Shown: one piece after another, positions 26,166-34,297 of the stretch
How positions within the stretch are numbered: the first letter of the stretch is position 1
Layout: each line of letters opens with the position of its first letter
Assembly: GCA_048267305.1 (NCBI GenBank)
Contig: JBLWXT010000001.1
Span: forward strand, 124,001-188,000
DNA length: 64,000 nucleotides
Reading direction: 5' to 3'
DNA from: Owenweeksia sp048267305
Lineage (GTDB): Bacteria; Bacteroidota; Bacteroidia; Flavobacteriales; Schleiferiaceae
The notes under the pieces: model-generated
What the model saw: the letters and a program-made list of their open reading frames with translations, nothing else
Told to the model about the DNA's origin: nothing
Database searches by the model: none
Made by a program: the position numbers and the translations under genes

Positions 26166-26301
26166 GGAGGGATCGGTTATCATAAATCAATGTTTGAACG
26201 CTAATTGTGTTTTTATTTGGCTGTTTTGAATTTACTGTCTCTCACCAAAATACTTATCTTTCAGAATAATAATCCAAGTGTAAATCTCAAAAACCAACCT
26301 T

Positions 26302-26760
26302 ATGAACTTGAGTGCAAACCTAAGTCTGACAGAAGTAACCAAAAGCCAAACCGCCATACGTCACGGTATTGACAATACCCCAAATGCTGCGCAGTTGGAA
26401 AACCTGAAGAGGGTGGCTGAGAAAATATTTCAGCCGGTACGTGAGCATTTTGCAACACCCATTTATGTGAGCTCTGGGTTTAGATGTGTGGAGCTCAATA
26501 CCCATATTGGCGGCTCAGCCACGAGTAGCCATTGCAATGGCGAAGCCTTGGACCTTGATATGGATGGCCGTGGCAGTATTACCAATCGCCAGATATTTGA
26601 CTATGTACGGGCAAACCTCCAGTTTGACCAACTGATTTACGAATTTGGGGATGATCAAAACCCTGGCTGGGTGCACATTGGCATCAAAAAAGACAATAAC
26701 CGAAATCAGGTATTACGTGCCACGAGGGTTAATGGGAAGACTGCTTATAGCGTGATGTGA
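26302..26760 (+). CDS. M15 family zinc peptidase (D-Ala-D-Ala carboxypeptidase-like)
   Basis: 152 aa. The M15_3 metal site is complete: His77 and Asp84 in SSHCNGEALDLD and His125 in GWVHIGIK, with Glu114 as likely catalytic base. The enzyme would cleave D-Ala-containing cross-links of peptidoglycan. No signal peptide, like phage endolysins and many cytosolic or lysis-released members. Stands alone and convergent to the barrel gene at 26780. Confidence 0.88.
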   Translation: MNLSANLSLTEVTKSQTAIRHGIDNTPNAAQLENLKRVAEKIFQPVREHFATPIYVSSGFRCVELNTHIGGSATSSHCNGEALDLDMDGRGSITNRQIFDYVRANLQFDQLIYEFGDDQNPGWVHIGIKKDNNRNQVLRATRVNGKTAYSVM

Positions 26761-26779
26761 TTGTGATGCTTCATCTAGC

Positions 26780-28033
26780 CTAAAACGAATACTTTAATCT
26801 GCCATAAATAGAAGAAGACAGCCATTCCACCTGATTGTTTTCCAACGGATTTTCGGAAATGAAATACTGAACTACCAGCGAGGCATCCAAATTCTTGCTT
26901 AGCGAATAGCTAAGGGTAGGGAAGAGAATGAAGTTGTTTAACTCCGGAGTAAACATTGCCGCAAGGTCGGCCCTGAATAAGGGCGTGATGTTAAACCCGG
27001 CTGAAACCAGTATAGTGTGTTTAAAGATGAAAATATCCTTGGCACTAAGCAATCGGGTGTTTAACGAAGTGAAGTCTGCAATGCCAGGACTGGCGCTGCC
27101 CAAATCGTTATACAAGTAGGAAATTTGGCCGTACAGCCCCGAACTGAACATATAGTCAAGAGAGAGGGAGCTGGTAAAGTTACTTTGGGTTTGGGCGGTG
27201 AGTGGAGCATAATAATTGGCTTCTCCCTTAAATCCTGCATTTTTAATATTTCCGGCCCAGCCGAGGCCTGTTACGATATCCTGTTTAAAATATCCTCCCA
27301 AAAATTGAAAATCGTAATTCCATTTATTGGTTTTGAAGAGCAGTGCGCCAACAGATTGACTGAAATTGCGGGCGGGTGAAAAGGCCAGCTCCACAGTGTT
27401 TTTAAAATTTGGGAAGTACTGAACCCTCAGCGCATCAGAACCCGGCCGTTCTTCATAGTCAAAGTCCAGATAATTGTATTGATTAAAAATATCATTGGGA
27501 TTCCATACGGTATTTACACCCCAGTTGATGCGTTGTCGGCCAAGCCTTATCATCCATTTTTTAGATTCCCACTGTGCCCAAAGACGATCAAAGATGGTGT
27601 GAAGTAATAGCTCGTTGCTATCCCAATAAAGGTAGGAGAGGTCCATTAAACCCATATCTTCATCCAGGGTATTATAAAATGTGGCATCTTCCTTCACGCG
27701 GTAGCCATAAAACATGCGGTTGCGCATGCCTACTCCAAAAGTTAGTTTTTTGGTAGGGTAATATTTCAGGTCAAATCGGTTGTGCATCAGGTAATCCTCA
27801 GAACTGGAAGGTATGGCATTACTAATGATGGGAGGGAGGTAATCCTTATTAAAGTGACTGAAGGTGCCGAGTGCTTTCAGGTAGCCCGATAGGTCGATTT
27901 TGCTTTGTGTGGAATCCTGAGCACTGGCAATGCACAGGGTGGTGAGAAGTACAAGTATAAGAGTTTTTATCCTGGAGCTTTTTAGCTTCAACGCAGAGAA
28001 GCTGAGCGCGCAGAGTTTCGCAGAGGTTGCCAT
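26780..28033 (-). CDS. Outer-membrane beta-barrel protein of the ABC export operon
   Basis: About 417 aa from the Met at 28033; the open frame extends to 28081, where it overlaps the ATPase gene by 17 bases. It has a hydrophobic signal region RIKTLILVLLTTLCIASA and then alternating-residue beta-strands to the end (LKYYPTKKLTFGVGMRN, YGRLKYSF with the terminal aromatic), the signature of a transmembrane barrel of the DUF1302/porin-like type. The N-terminal segment before the signal region is encoded by a chromosomal repeat (27985-28050). As last gene of the operon it could form the outer-membrane part of the export path, or a recipient of the transported lipid. Confidence 0.72.
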   Translation of the reverse strand: MATSAKLCALSFSALKLKSSRIKTLILVLLTTLCIASAQDSTQSKIDLSGYLKALGTFSHFNKDYLPPIISNAIPSSSEDYLMHNRFDLKYYPTKKLTFGVGMRNRMFYGYRVKEDATFYNTLDEDMGLMDLSYLYWDSNELLLHTIFDRLWAQWESKKWMIRLGRQRINWGVNTVWNPNDIFNQYNYLDFDYEERPGSDALRVQYFPNFKNTVELAFSPARNFSQSVGALLFKTNKWNYDFQFLGGYFKQDIVTGLGWAGNIKNAGFKGEANYYAPLTAQTQSNFTSSLSLDYMFSSGLYGQISYLYNDLGSASPGIADFTSLNTRLLSAKDIFIFKHTILVSAGFNITPLFRADLAAMFTPELNNFILFPTLSYSLSKNLDASLVVQYFISENPLENNQVEWLSSSIYGRLKYSF

Positions 28034-28050
28034 ATGCCAACTATCAACTG
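27985..28050. repeat. Dispersed chromosomal repeat overlapping a gene start
   Basis: AGCTTCAACGCAGAGAAG and TTTCGCAGAGGTTGCCATAT match the family seen at 21880-21965 and 32875-33160. Here the repeat reads in frame into the barrel gene and supplies its N-terminal residues. Confidence 0.55.
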
Positions 28051-28064
28051 GCCGCTGAGCTTTA

Positions 28065-28778
28065 TTAACTTCCCATTTCATGCTCTCTACTGCTTACTTG
28101 TACATCACTCTTAATCTTTCCATCCTCCACGGTTATCACTCTTCGGGCTCGGTCGATCACCCTTTGGTCGTGGGTGGCAAATACAAAAGTCATATTTTCC
28201 TCTTTGTTGAGTCGGGCCATAATGTCTAGCAGGTTGGCAGTAGAGTGGCTATCCAGATTGGCCGTAGGCTCATCAGCCAGCACAAAGGCCGGGCGTGAAG
28301 CTAAAGCTCTGGCCACAGCCACACGCTGTTGTTGGCCGCCACTTAATTCCGTTGGTCGTTTATTGGTTTTATCGCCAATGCCAACAGCCTCCAGCAATTG
28401 TTTGGAACGTGATTCCCGCTCTTGCTTATCCCATTTTTGCAGCAGCATGATAAACTCTACATTTTCTTTAGCGGTAAGCACCGGAATAAGGTTGTACGCC
28501 TGAAACACAAAGCCAATGTGCTTGAGCCTAAAATTGATCAGTTCATTATCCGATAGTTGTCCGATCTGTTTGCCATCCACAATCACTTCACCGGCAGTGG
28601 GTTTGTCCAATCCGCCAATTAGGTTGAGTAAAGTGGTTTTACCCGAGCCGGATGGCCCAACGATAGCCGTAAATTCACCTTTCTCCACCTTTAGGTTTAT
28701 ACCATCTACGGCCTTAATGGTATGGTCTCCATCCTGATAGCTGCGCTCGAGGTTTTTGGTTTCAATTACTACAGACAT
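28065..28778 (-). CDS. ABC transporter ATP-binding protein (LolD/MacB type)
   Basis: 237 aa from the Met at 28778 (MSVVIETKNL); the frame to 28838 adds 20 unneeded residues. Walker A GPSGSGKT, the ABC signature LSGGQQQR, Walker B AFVLADEP and the switch histidine in FVFATHD are complete. The sequence follows the LolD/MacB subfamily, which powers FtsX-type permeases to move substrates from the inner membrane into the periplasm. It follows two such permease genes after a 300-base repeat-filled gap. Confidence 0.93.
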   Translation of the reverse strand: MSVVIETKNLERSYQDGDHTIKAVDGINLKVEKGEFTAIVGPSGSGKTTLLNLIGGLDKPTAGEVIVDGKQIGQLSDNELINFRLKHIGFVFQAYNLIPVLTAKENVEFIMLLQKWDKQERESRSKQLLEAVGIGDKTNKRPTELSGGQQQRVAVARALASRPAFVLADEPTANLDSHSTANLLDIMARLNKEENMTFVFATHDQRVIDRARRVITVEDGKIKSDVQVSSREHEMGS

Positions 28779-28803
28779 ATTTATTTTATTTAGTTCAAGT
28801 GAT

Positions 28804-28925
28804 TTTGTCATGGTCTTTGCCCGTTGGAGCAAAAACACACGCCAAAATCAGCTGGCGTCTTGTTTTTAAATCTGCAGGTTTGTACCTGCAGCTATTACTA
28901 TGTGACCCCTCTGGGGTCATTATCC
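28804..28925. repeat. Composite intergenic repeat, copy 1
   Basis: Shares with 43489-43625 the order TTTGTCATGG, then AAAAACACACGCCAAAATC, then GCTGGCGTC, then a GACCCC-TCT-GGGGTC hairpin. Interrupts the ABC operon between permease 2 and the ATPase. Confidence 0.5.
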
Positions 28926-29075
28926 TTTTACGCTTCTTCTACCTTCCTCTAGCATGGCTGAGTTAGAAAGTTCGCTGACGAGGCCGTGCTCCGGGTGAAA
29001 AAGCGCAGTTACCTTTTGTGTAATGAGCATTTTAAAGCCGAGCACAACGAAGTCAGCGGGATTTGTAACCAGCCA

Positions 29076-30296
29076 TCATATCGTTCGTATAGCTTCCACA
29101 GGATTCATCTTTAAAGCCCTGCGTGCCGGCCAAATAGACGACACCAAAGCCATGATCATTACAATAGCGGCCGTTCCAAAATAGAAGCTGGTGACTACCT
29201 CGGGGTAGATAATACTTTCCATACCCAGACTTTCAAGGCCTTTGCCAAATACGCCAAGGTCTATGCCTGTGGCTCCCGTCCATCTAATAGTAATGTAGCC
29301 TAGCAAAATACCCAGTGGCCCGCCACAAATGGCCAGTAGAAGCGTTTCAAAAAGAATCATAAAAAACAGGCGTGTTTTACTCATCCCAACACCCATCAGC
29401 ATTCCCAGCTCCTTGCGCCTTTCTAATACAGACATAAGCATGGTGTTTATTATCCCAAAAGAAAGTGCCATCATAATAATGCCGATAATGATGTAGAGCA
29501 TGGTGCTCATAAGTTCATCGGCATAAGCCAGTTCTGGAGCGAGCTCCTTCCAGCTTCGGATGTCTGAATTGGGAAACTGCTTTTTCAGTTGATCTTTAAA
29601 AGCTGCCAAATCTTCTTCGTTTTTAAGGAGAAGGGCAACCTCATGTGAGCCCTCTTCACGGCCAATTAAGTTTAGCAAATCCGTATTGCGAACAAACACC
29701 TGCATTTTTTCCTGCTGGCTGGAGGTAACATCATATATACCCCGCACTTTGAAGGCACTTGAAATGATGTTGCCACTTTCATCCGTAAAGGTGATCACCA
29801 CTTTTGAGCCAATCCTTACATCCATTTTTTCGGCCAGGGCCATTCCAATTAAAATTGGATTTCTACCCTTTTCACCAATGTACTTGCCTGAATCTACTTT
29901 ACTCTCCAATCCTGTTACCCTGGCTTCAGAGGCAGGGTCTATGCCTGTTATTTTAATACCTGAAGTGTAGTGAGCGGAGGCAATCATTCCATTAATAAGC
30001 ACGCGGTTGGTAAAGCTTTTTACCTGCTCTGAGCTTTGTAAAAAATCCTCTACCTCAGAAGGTTCGTTCAGCCAGTAGTTTAGTTTTTGCTCCTCCTGCC
30101 AATGCTTATTGTGAATCTGTATATGAGAGAGGTTGTTGTTTATCATGCTTCGGGTACGCTGGGCATTTAACCCAAAGGAGAAGCCGCCTACAGCTACCCC
30201 AGACCATATACCCAAAACAATGGAGCCGATTACAACCAGGCTGCGCAGGCGATTACGCCATATATTTCGCCATGCTATTTTTAAGATTGTTTTCAT
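29076..30296 (-). CDS. FtsX-type ABC transporter permease (2nd)
   Basis: 406 aa from the Met at 30296 (MKTILKIAWRNIWRNRLRSL), overlapping the stop of permease 1 in an ATGA arrangement. It has one N-terminal membrane helix, a large periplasmic MacB_PCD-like domain (50-250), and three C-terminal helices of the FtsX domain (YIIIGIIMMALSFGIINTML, then RLFFMILFETLLLAICGG, and the last near 370-395) with LERRKELGMLMGVGMS. Belongs to the LolC/LolE-MacB type that extracts lipids, lipoproteins or peptides from the inner membrane. Works with permease 1 and the ATPase. Confidence 0.9.
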   Translation of the reverse strand: MKTILKIAWRNIWRNRLRSLVVIGSIVLGIWSGVAVGGFSFGLNAQRTRSMINNNLSHIQIHNKHWQEEQKLNYWLNEPSEVEDFLQSSEQVKSFTNRVLINGMIASAHYTSGIKITGIDPASEARVTGLESKVDSGKYIGEKGRNPILIGMALAEKMDVRIGSKVVITFTDESGNIISSAFKVRGIYDVTSSQQEKMQVFVRNTDLLNLIGREEGSHEVALLLKNEEDLAAFKDQLKKQFPNSDIRSWKELAPELAYADELMSTMLYIIIGIIMMALSFGIINTMLMSVLERRKELGMLMGVGMSKTRLFFMILFETLLLAICGGPLGILLGYITIRWTGATGIDLGVFGKGLESLGMESIIYPEVVTSFYFGTAAIVMIMALVSSIWPARRALKMNPVEAIRTI

Positions 30297-31510
30297 CTTC
30301 TCATGGCATTTACAGGGTTTAGGCGATAGATGATCCACACGGCATATAAGCCCAATATCATGGTGATAATTAATACTCCGGCCCCATGTATCAGAGGGAT
30401 GGAGGGATCTATACTGGCCGGCATCAGCGGTTCAAAGCCATATTCCGTCATGGCATCATCCATTGCTCCGGTTAGCTTTATGGGGTTGTAATGGTAAAAG
30501 TAGGTGATGGGTAGTGCCAATATCCCTCCGGCAATAAGGCCAATCAGAGATAGAAAAACTGTTTCCAGGTAAGTGATCAGGGCAATACGCCAGCGGCTCA
30601 TGCCAATGGAAATTAAAATTCCGAACTCCGGAATTCTTTCTGCGGTAAGCATTAAGATGGTTCCAAATACGCCAAAGCTAATTACCAGGTAAAGGATGAA
30701 GAGGATGATTAATCCGCCCGCACTATCTGCCTCCATGGCCTGTATGAGCTCGGGCATCATTTCGCGCCAGGTCATAATTTCATATTGAGCTGTATCGAGT
30801 TTGGCCGTGAGTTTGGTTTTTACATCTTCAAAATCATCTGGGTCATCAGGTACAATCACCAGTGAGCTGGCCCTGTTTTCGGCTCCATATAAAAACTGCG
30901 CTTCCTTAAGGGGCATATAGGCGAGGCTGTTGTTTAGATCAGGAGTGTTAATTTTCACTATACCCTTAATTGGATACTGGCCATTTGCGCTTACACCGTG
31001 ATAGCCCTGACCGATCATCACAGCTGTATCTCCGGGGGACACATCAAAATAATCTGCCAAACCCTCAGCCAGTATCAGCTGTTGTTCATTGTCTGAAAAT
31101 ACAGCCCCCTGGTGCAGATTTTCATCCATATTAAAGTACTGCTGCTCCTTTTCGGGAATAATCCCCATGATAAGTGCCCCTTTAGTGTCATTACCTGTTG
31201 AGAGCAGGCTAAAGCTTTCGAGCCGTGGAACAATATCGATCACACCCTCGGTGCTGCGTATGGTTTCCATCAGCTCGTCCGAAAGCTCCAGTGATTTTTC
31301 TAGAGAACGCTCATCCCAATAGCCCTTGGTATGTACTTGTAAATAGCCGGTACTGCTGTTAATTACATTGGTGTACACATTGTCATAAGTGCCCAGTTGC
31401 ATAGATCGCATGCAAATAGCAAAGAAGAGGGCAAAGGTTACCGAGGCAGCCGTGATGAGGCTTCTGCGCTTGTTGCGCCATATATTTCGCCAGGCCAGTT
31501 TAAAAAGCAT
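30293..31510 (-). CDS. FtsX-type ABC transporter permease (1st)
   Basis: 405 aa. Begins MLFKLAWRNIWRNKRRSLIT with one N-terminal helix, a periplasmic domain of 200 residues, then the FtsX domain with LTAERIPEFGILISIGMSRW and three helices. It overlaps the LolA-like gene by 1 base and permease 2 by 4 bases, so these genes are translationally coupled. Two different permeases suggest a LolCE-like heterodimer. The duplicate layout with the next gene suggests an ancient duplication. Confidence 0.9.
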   Translation of the reverse strand: MLFKLAWRNIWRNKRRSLITAASVTFALFFAICMRSMQLGTYDNVYTNVINSSTGYLQVHTKGYWDERSLEKSLELSDELMETIRSTEGVIDIVPRLESFSLLSTGNDTKGALIMGIIPEKEQQYFNMDENLHQGAVFSDNEQQLILAEGLADYFDVSPGDTAVMIGQGYHGVSANGQYPIKGIVKINTPDLNNSLAYMPLKEAQFLYGAENRASSLVIVPDDPDDFEDVKTKLTAKLDTAQYEIMTWREMMPELIQAMEADSAGGLIILFILYLVISFGVFGTILMLTAERIPEFGILISIGMSRWRIALITYLETVFLSLIGLIAGGILALPITYFYHYNPIKLTGAMDDAMTEYGFEPLMPASIDPSIPLIHGAGVLIITMILGLYAVWIIYRLNPVNAMRR

Positions 31511-32250
31511 CAGCGTAGGCGTTTCATATTTTGGGTGGTGAAAAATCCTTCGGATATTTCCACGTCAAATTCCAGATTTTGATAGGTGAGAATGGTACGA
31601 TGACCGTCCTCATTTACGGGCGTCATTATCAATTTGGAAGGTAAAAGACGTCCTCCCAGTTTTTTGATTTCCTTTCCCTCCATAATGTTTACCAATTCGT
31701 TTTCCTCATCATAAAATTCGGAGCGCAACTGCAGGTATTCGTCCTTACTGATGTACACTACAATTTTACCCCAAACCACGGGAGCATTGGGTTTGGGTTC
31801 CAGTATAATTTTCCAGGCCTCGCGCCCATCTATGGTTTTGGTGCCATCCAGTTTATGGTTGTAATCCCTTTCCAGCGAAGATTCCTGAACCAGATCATCA
31901 TTGGTGAAATCAGATCCCATCCAGCTTTGCATCATCATGCTGGGGGGCATTTTTACGGTACGCTCAATGTTGGGGATCCAATTGTAAATCTCCTTGTCTT
32001 TTTTTAGAAACACAGTGCCCTGATCTCTTGCCGGAGCTGTAATCACTATCATGGAGTTCTCGGTGCCACTGCTCCACATTTTCATGCTTATTTCACGTTT
32101 CCAGCTGGGCCGCTCTATGGTCATCGTCATGGCGCCCTTACTGTTGGTGCCCCTGAGTTTGTCTTCCGATTTTTTTATGATTTCACTGGCCGTTTGGCCA
32201 AAGGATGTGGAAACTGCCAAAAGCAGAACCAGTATAGTATGGCTTTTCAT
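31510..32250 (-). CDS. LolA-like periplasmic lipoprotein/lipid carrier (outer-membrane lipoprotein-sorting family)
   Basis: 246 aa with a signal peptide (MKSHTILVLLLAVSTSFGQ). The mature part has the open beta-barrel pattern of the outer-membrane lipoprotein-sorting family (TMTIERPSWKREISMKMWS, PNIERTVKMPPSMMMQSWMG, WKIILEPKPN). Members lie beside MacB/LolE-type permeases and are thought to carry hydrophobic cargo across the periplasm. It is the second gene of the TetR operon; start overlaps the regulator stop by 4 bases. Confidence 0.85.
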   Translation of the reverse strand: MKSHTILVLLLAVSTSFGQTASEIIKKSEDKLRGTNSKGAMTMTIERPSWKREISMKMWSSGTENSMIVITAPARDQGTVFLKKDKEIYNWIPNIERTVKMPPSMMMQSWMGSDFTNDDLVQESSLERDYNHKLDGTKTIDGREAWKIILEPKPNAPVVWGKIVVYISKDEYLQLRSEFYDEENELVNIMEGKEIKKLGGRLLPSKLIMTPVNEDGHRTILTYQNLEFDVEISEGFFTTQNMKRLR

Positions 32251-32819
32251 AAGTTGTAACGCTTTAAAAGTTTTTGTTCCATTTTATCGATTGGGTAATC
32301 TTTTATAACCATAAATCCCAGGCCCGTTCCATCCAGGAAGGCTCCTAAGTAATAGGCCTCCAGTTCAGGATCGTCATAGCCCAGCTGTTCGAAGGTTTGC
32401 TCATACTGCTTCATCATTCCGTTTTTCTGAGCTTCCAATACTTCCTCCAGATTAGCCATTACTGCAGGCTGTATAGCCAGGGCAGTCATAAATCGCATTA
32501 TGTGGGGCTGGGCTTTCATAAAATGTATGGAGCCGGTGATGAGCTGACGGAGTTGTTCTTTGGGCGTTTTTTTCTCCCAATCTTCCATCAGGCTTTGTCC
32601 TTCTACCACCATCATATCGAAAATGCCTTTCAACACATCTTCCTTACCACTAAAGTAGTGGTATATCAAACCCTTGGAAATGCCAGCTTCCTTGGCAATT
32701 TGGCTAACGGTAGTGCTGGAGTAGCCTTTTTCACCGAAGGCCTTTAAGGCGGCCATCACAATTTTCTGTCGCGTTTGCTCCAGTATTTTTAGGTTTTCTT
32801 CTTTGGTACGTGGCGCCAT
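32247..32819 (-). CDS. TetR-family regulator of the ABC/LolA operon
   Basis: 190 aa. Residues 15-62 form the TetR helix-turn-helix (KAFGEKGYSSTTVSQIAKEA, ISKGLIYHYFSGKEDVL); the rest is a helical ligand-binding domain. First gene of the operon that continues through the LolA-like carrier, two permeases, ATPase and barrel. A perfect inverted repeat lies 10 bases upstream, so it very likely represses its own operon until a hydrophobic ligand binds. Confidence 0.92.
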   Translation of the reverse strand: MAPRTKEENLKILEQTRQKIVMAALKAFGEKGYSSTTVSQIAKEAGISKGLIYHYFSGKEDVLKGIFDMMVVEGQSLMEDWEKKTPKEQLRQLITGSIHFMKAQPHIMRFMTALAIQPAVMANLEEVLEAQKNGMMKQYEQTFEQLGYDDPELEAYYLGAFLDGTGLGFMVIKDYPIDKMEQKLLKRYNL

Positions 32820-32829
32820 TTATTTTCTA

Positions 32830-32849
32830 TTGACTAAAAAGTTAGTCAA
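32830..32849. promoter_or_regulatory. Perfect inverted repeat, candidate TetR operator
   Basis: TTGACTA-AAAAGT-TAGTCAA: 7-base arms, 6-base spacer, immediately upstream of the TetR start. The TGACT...AGTCA form is typical for TetR regulators in Bacteroidota. Confidence 0.65.
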
Positions 32850-32874
32850 AAATAAGGCAGGGAGATAAGACGGC

Positions 32875-33160
32875 CAAATATATAGGGGAGAGATTTGTTG
32901 TGGTTCACGCAAAAGGCGTGAAGATTGGAACGCTGATGAGGCGGATTTTGCGGATGGTCACTGATATACTTTTGTTTGTTGTGGTTCACGCAAAGAGCGC
33001 TAAGTGGGTGGGCAAAGGGCGCGAAGATTGGTGCGCTCCCGTTCGTGAATCGTCCACCCCATAACGGAAGAGCCTTCAGGCGGGATAACACAGATTTGAT
33101 AGTTGGTCGCTGATCTGCTTAGTGTTCTTTGCGAGAAAACCTTGGCGGCTTTGCGTGCTG
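32875..33160. repeat. Cluster of CGCAAAG-type chromosomal repeats
   Basis: TGTGGTTCACGCAAAAGGCG and TGTGGTTCACGCAAAGAGCG are near-identical starts 88 bases apart, followed by further CGCTAAGTGGG, GGGCGCGAAG and GAGAAAACCTTGGCGGC motifs. Weak overlapping open frames here are repeat artefacts. This fills the gap of about 350 bases between the TetR and DUF2200 genes. Confidence 0.6.
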
Positions 33161-33165
33161 AGATT

Positions 33166-33537
33166 CTACCCCACTTTACGCAATATCTTCTCCATCTTTC
33201 TACCCTTAGCCAGTTCATCCACCAATTTATCCAGGTAGCGCACTTTTTGGGTGAGGACATTATCAAGATCCTCTACACGATACCCGCAAATAACGCCCTT
33301 AATGAGGCTGGCATTGGGGTTTAGTGCGGCCTTATCAAAAAACTCCGCAAAGGTTACTTTATCGTCTATCAGCTGCTGAAGTTTCTTTTCATCAAAGCCG
33401 GTTAACCATTCTATTACCTCATGTAGCTCACCTATGGTGCGGCCCTTCTTTTCCACTTTAGTGATGTAGTGCGGATATACCGAACTGAAGGTCATTTTAG
33501 CTATATGTTCGTTGTGTTCTGGTGTGGTGGTGCTCAT
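33166..33537 (-). CDS. DUF2200 family protein
   Basis: 123 aa. The sequence HIAKMTFSSVYPHYITKVEK, followed by KGRTIGELHEVIEWLTGF, and the C-terminal CGYRVEDLDNVLTQKVRYLD match the DUF2200 family from start to end at normal length. Cytosolic, helical. No function is known. Appears as a single gene. Confidence 0.85.
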   Translation of the reverse strand: MSTTTPEHNEHIAKMTFSSVYPHYITKVEKKGRTIGELHEVIEWLTGFDEKKLQQLIDDKVTFAEFFDKAALNPNASLIKGVICGYRVEDLDNVLTQKVRYLDKLVDELAKGRKMEKILRKVG

Positions 33538-33589
33538 ACCTTTTAAATCTAATGTGTTTTTTGGAACCTGAGTTTCTATCTATATTCAT

Positions 33590-33705
33590 TATCATCCCCC
33601 TGCCCCCCTTCAAAGGGGGAATAGGCCAAAGGGCCAGAGCCATATCTCCCCTTGAGAGCTTGTGCTGAGCTTGACGAAGTAGGAGAGCAAGAGGGGTGAA
33701 ATTTG
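33590..33705. repeat. Dispersed repeat, copy 1
   Basis: TCTCCCCTTGAGAGCTTGTG followed by CTGAGCTTGACGAAGTAGGA matches, in inverse orientation, the copy at 59115-59200. Begins with ATCATCCCCCTG and ends with GAGGGGTGA, as in that copy. Confidence 0.55.
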
Positions 33706-33718
33706 CCCGAGGTTACGG

Positions 33719-34111
33719 TTATTTCAACCTTTCCAACTGCCCTTTACGCTTTACTATGTTTTTATAGTCCCACTGTATCTCACGTGATTTTTTCAGCCAG
33801 CGTTTAAGGTATTCTTCATTAATCTCCTCGGCAGCGGTATAAAAAACAGAGGCATCCTTAAATTTCTTCCCACGCACATTAAGTCCTTCTTCTTCAAAAT
33901 CGGCCCCGCTCCAAAACATTAACCGAATACCTGCTTTTTGTTTGCTATAGCCCACTATCGGATTACCCTCCAAAAACCAAACGGGGTGGGCGTGCCATAT
34001 TTTGCTTTCGGCTTCGGAGAGTTCGTTGTCTAAAATTTGGGCCAAATGTTCACAGATTGGTTTGTCTCCGGGAGATTGGGTGTAATTGTAGGATTGGATT
34101 TCGGAGTTCAT
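33719..34111 (-). CDS. DUF1801 domain protein
   Basis: 130 aa. Contains the DUF1801 core (KIWHAHPVWFLEGNPIVGYS, then AGIRLMFWSGADFEEEGL) and a short basic tail. The family has a YdhG-like fold and unclear function (sometimes annotated as iron chaperone). Cytosolic. Single gene. Confidence 0.82.
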   Translation of the reverse strand: MNSEIQSYNYTQSPGDKPICEHLAQILDNELSEAESKIWHAHPVWFLEGNPIVGYSKQKAGIRLMFWSGADFEEEGLNVRGKKFKDASVFYTAAEEINEEYLKRWLKKSREIQWDYKNIVKRKGQLERLK

Positions 34112-34297
34112 ATCACGAATAATTTAAGAGCAAATCGAAATTAGCGTATTTACCCTCATCAGTATAAGGAAACTCTATACCTTCAAATTATGGATGAGCC
34201 TTTGGGGCAGGCCAAAAGATTAGTTCATGAGAATTGCTAAAAGGAGTTGATATTATTCCATTGGAATCACCTGCTGCAAATTCGCAGAACCTTCCTT

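Noticed and set aside
32846..33266. Overlapping frames in the repeat cluster
   Set aside because: They translate the CGCAAAG-type repeats and overlap the DUF2200 gene in the wrong frame.
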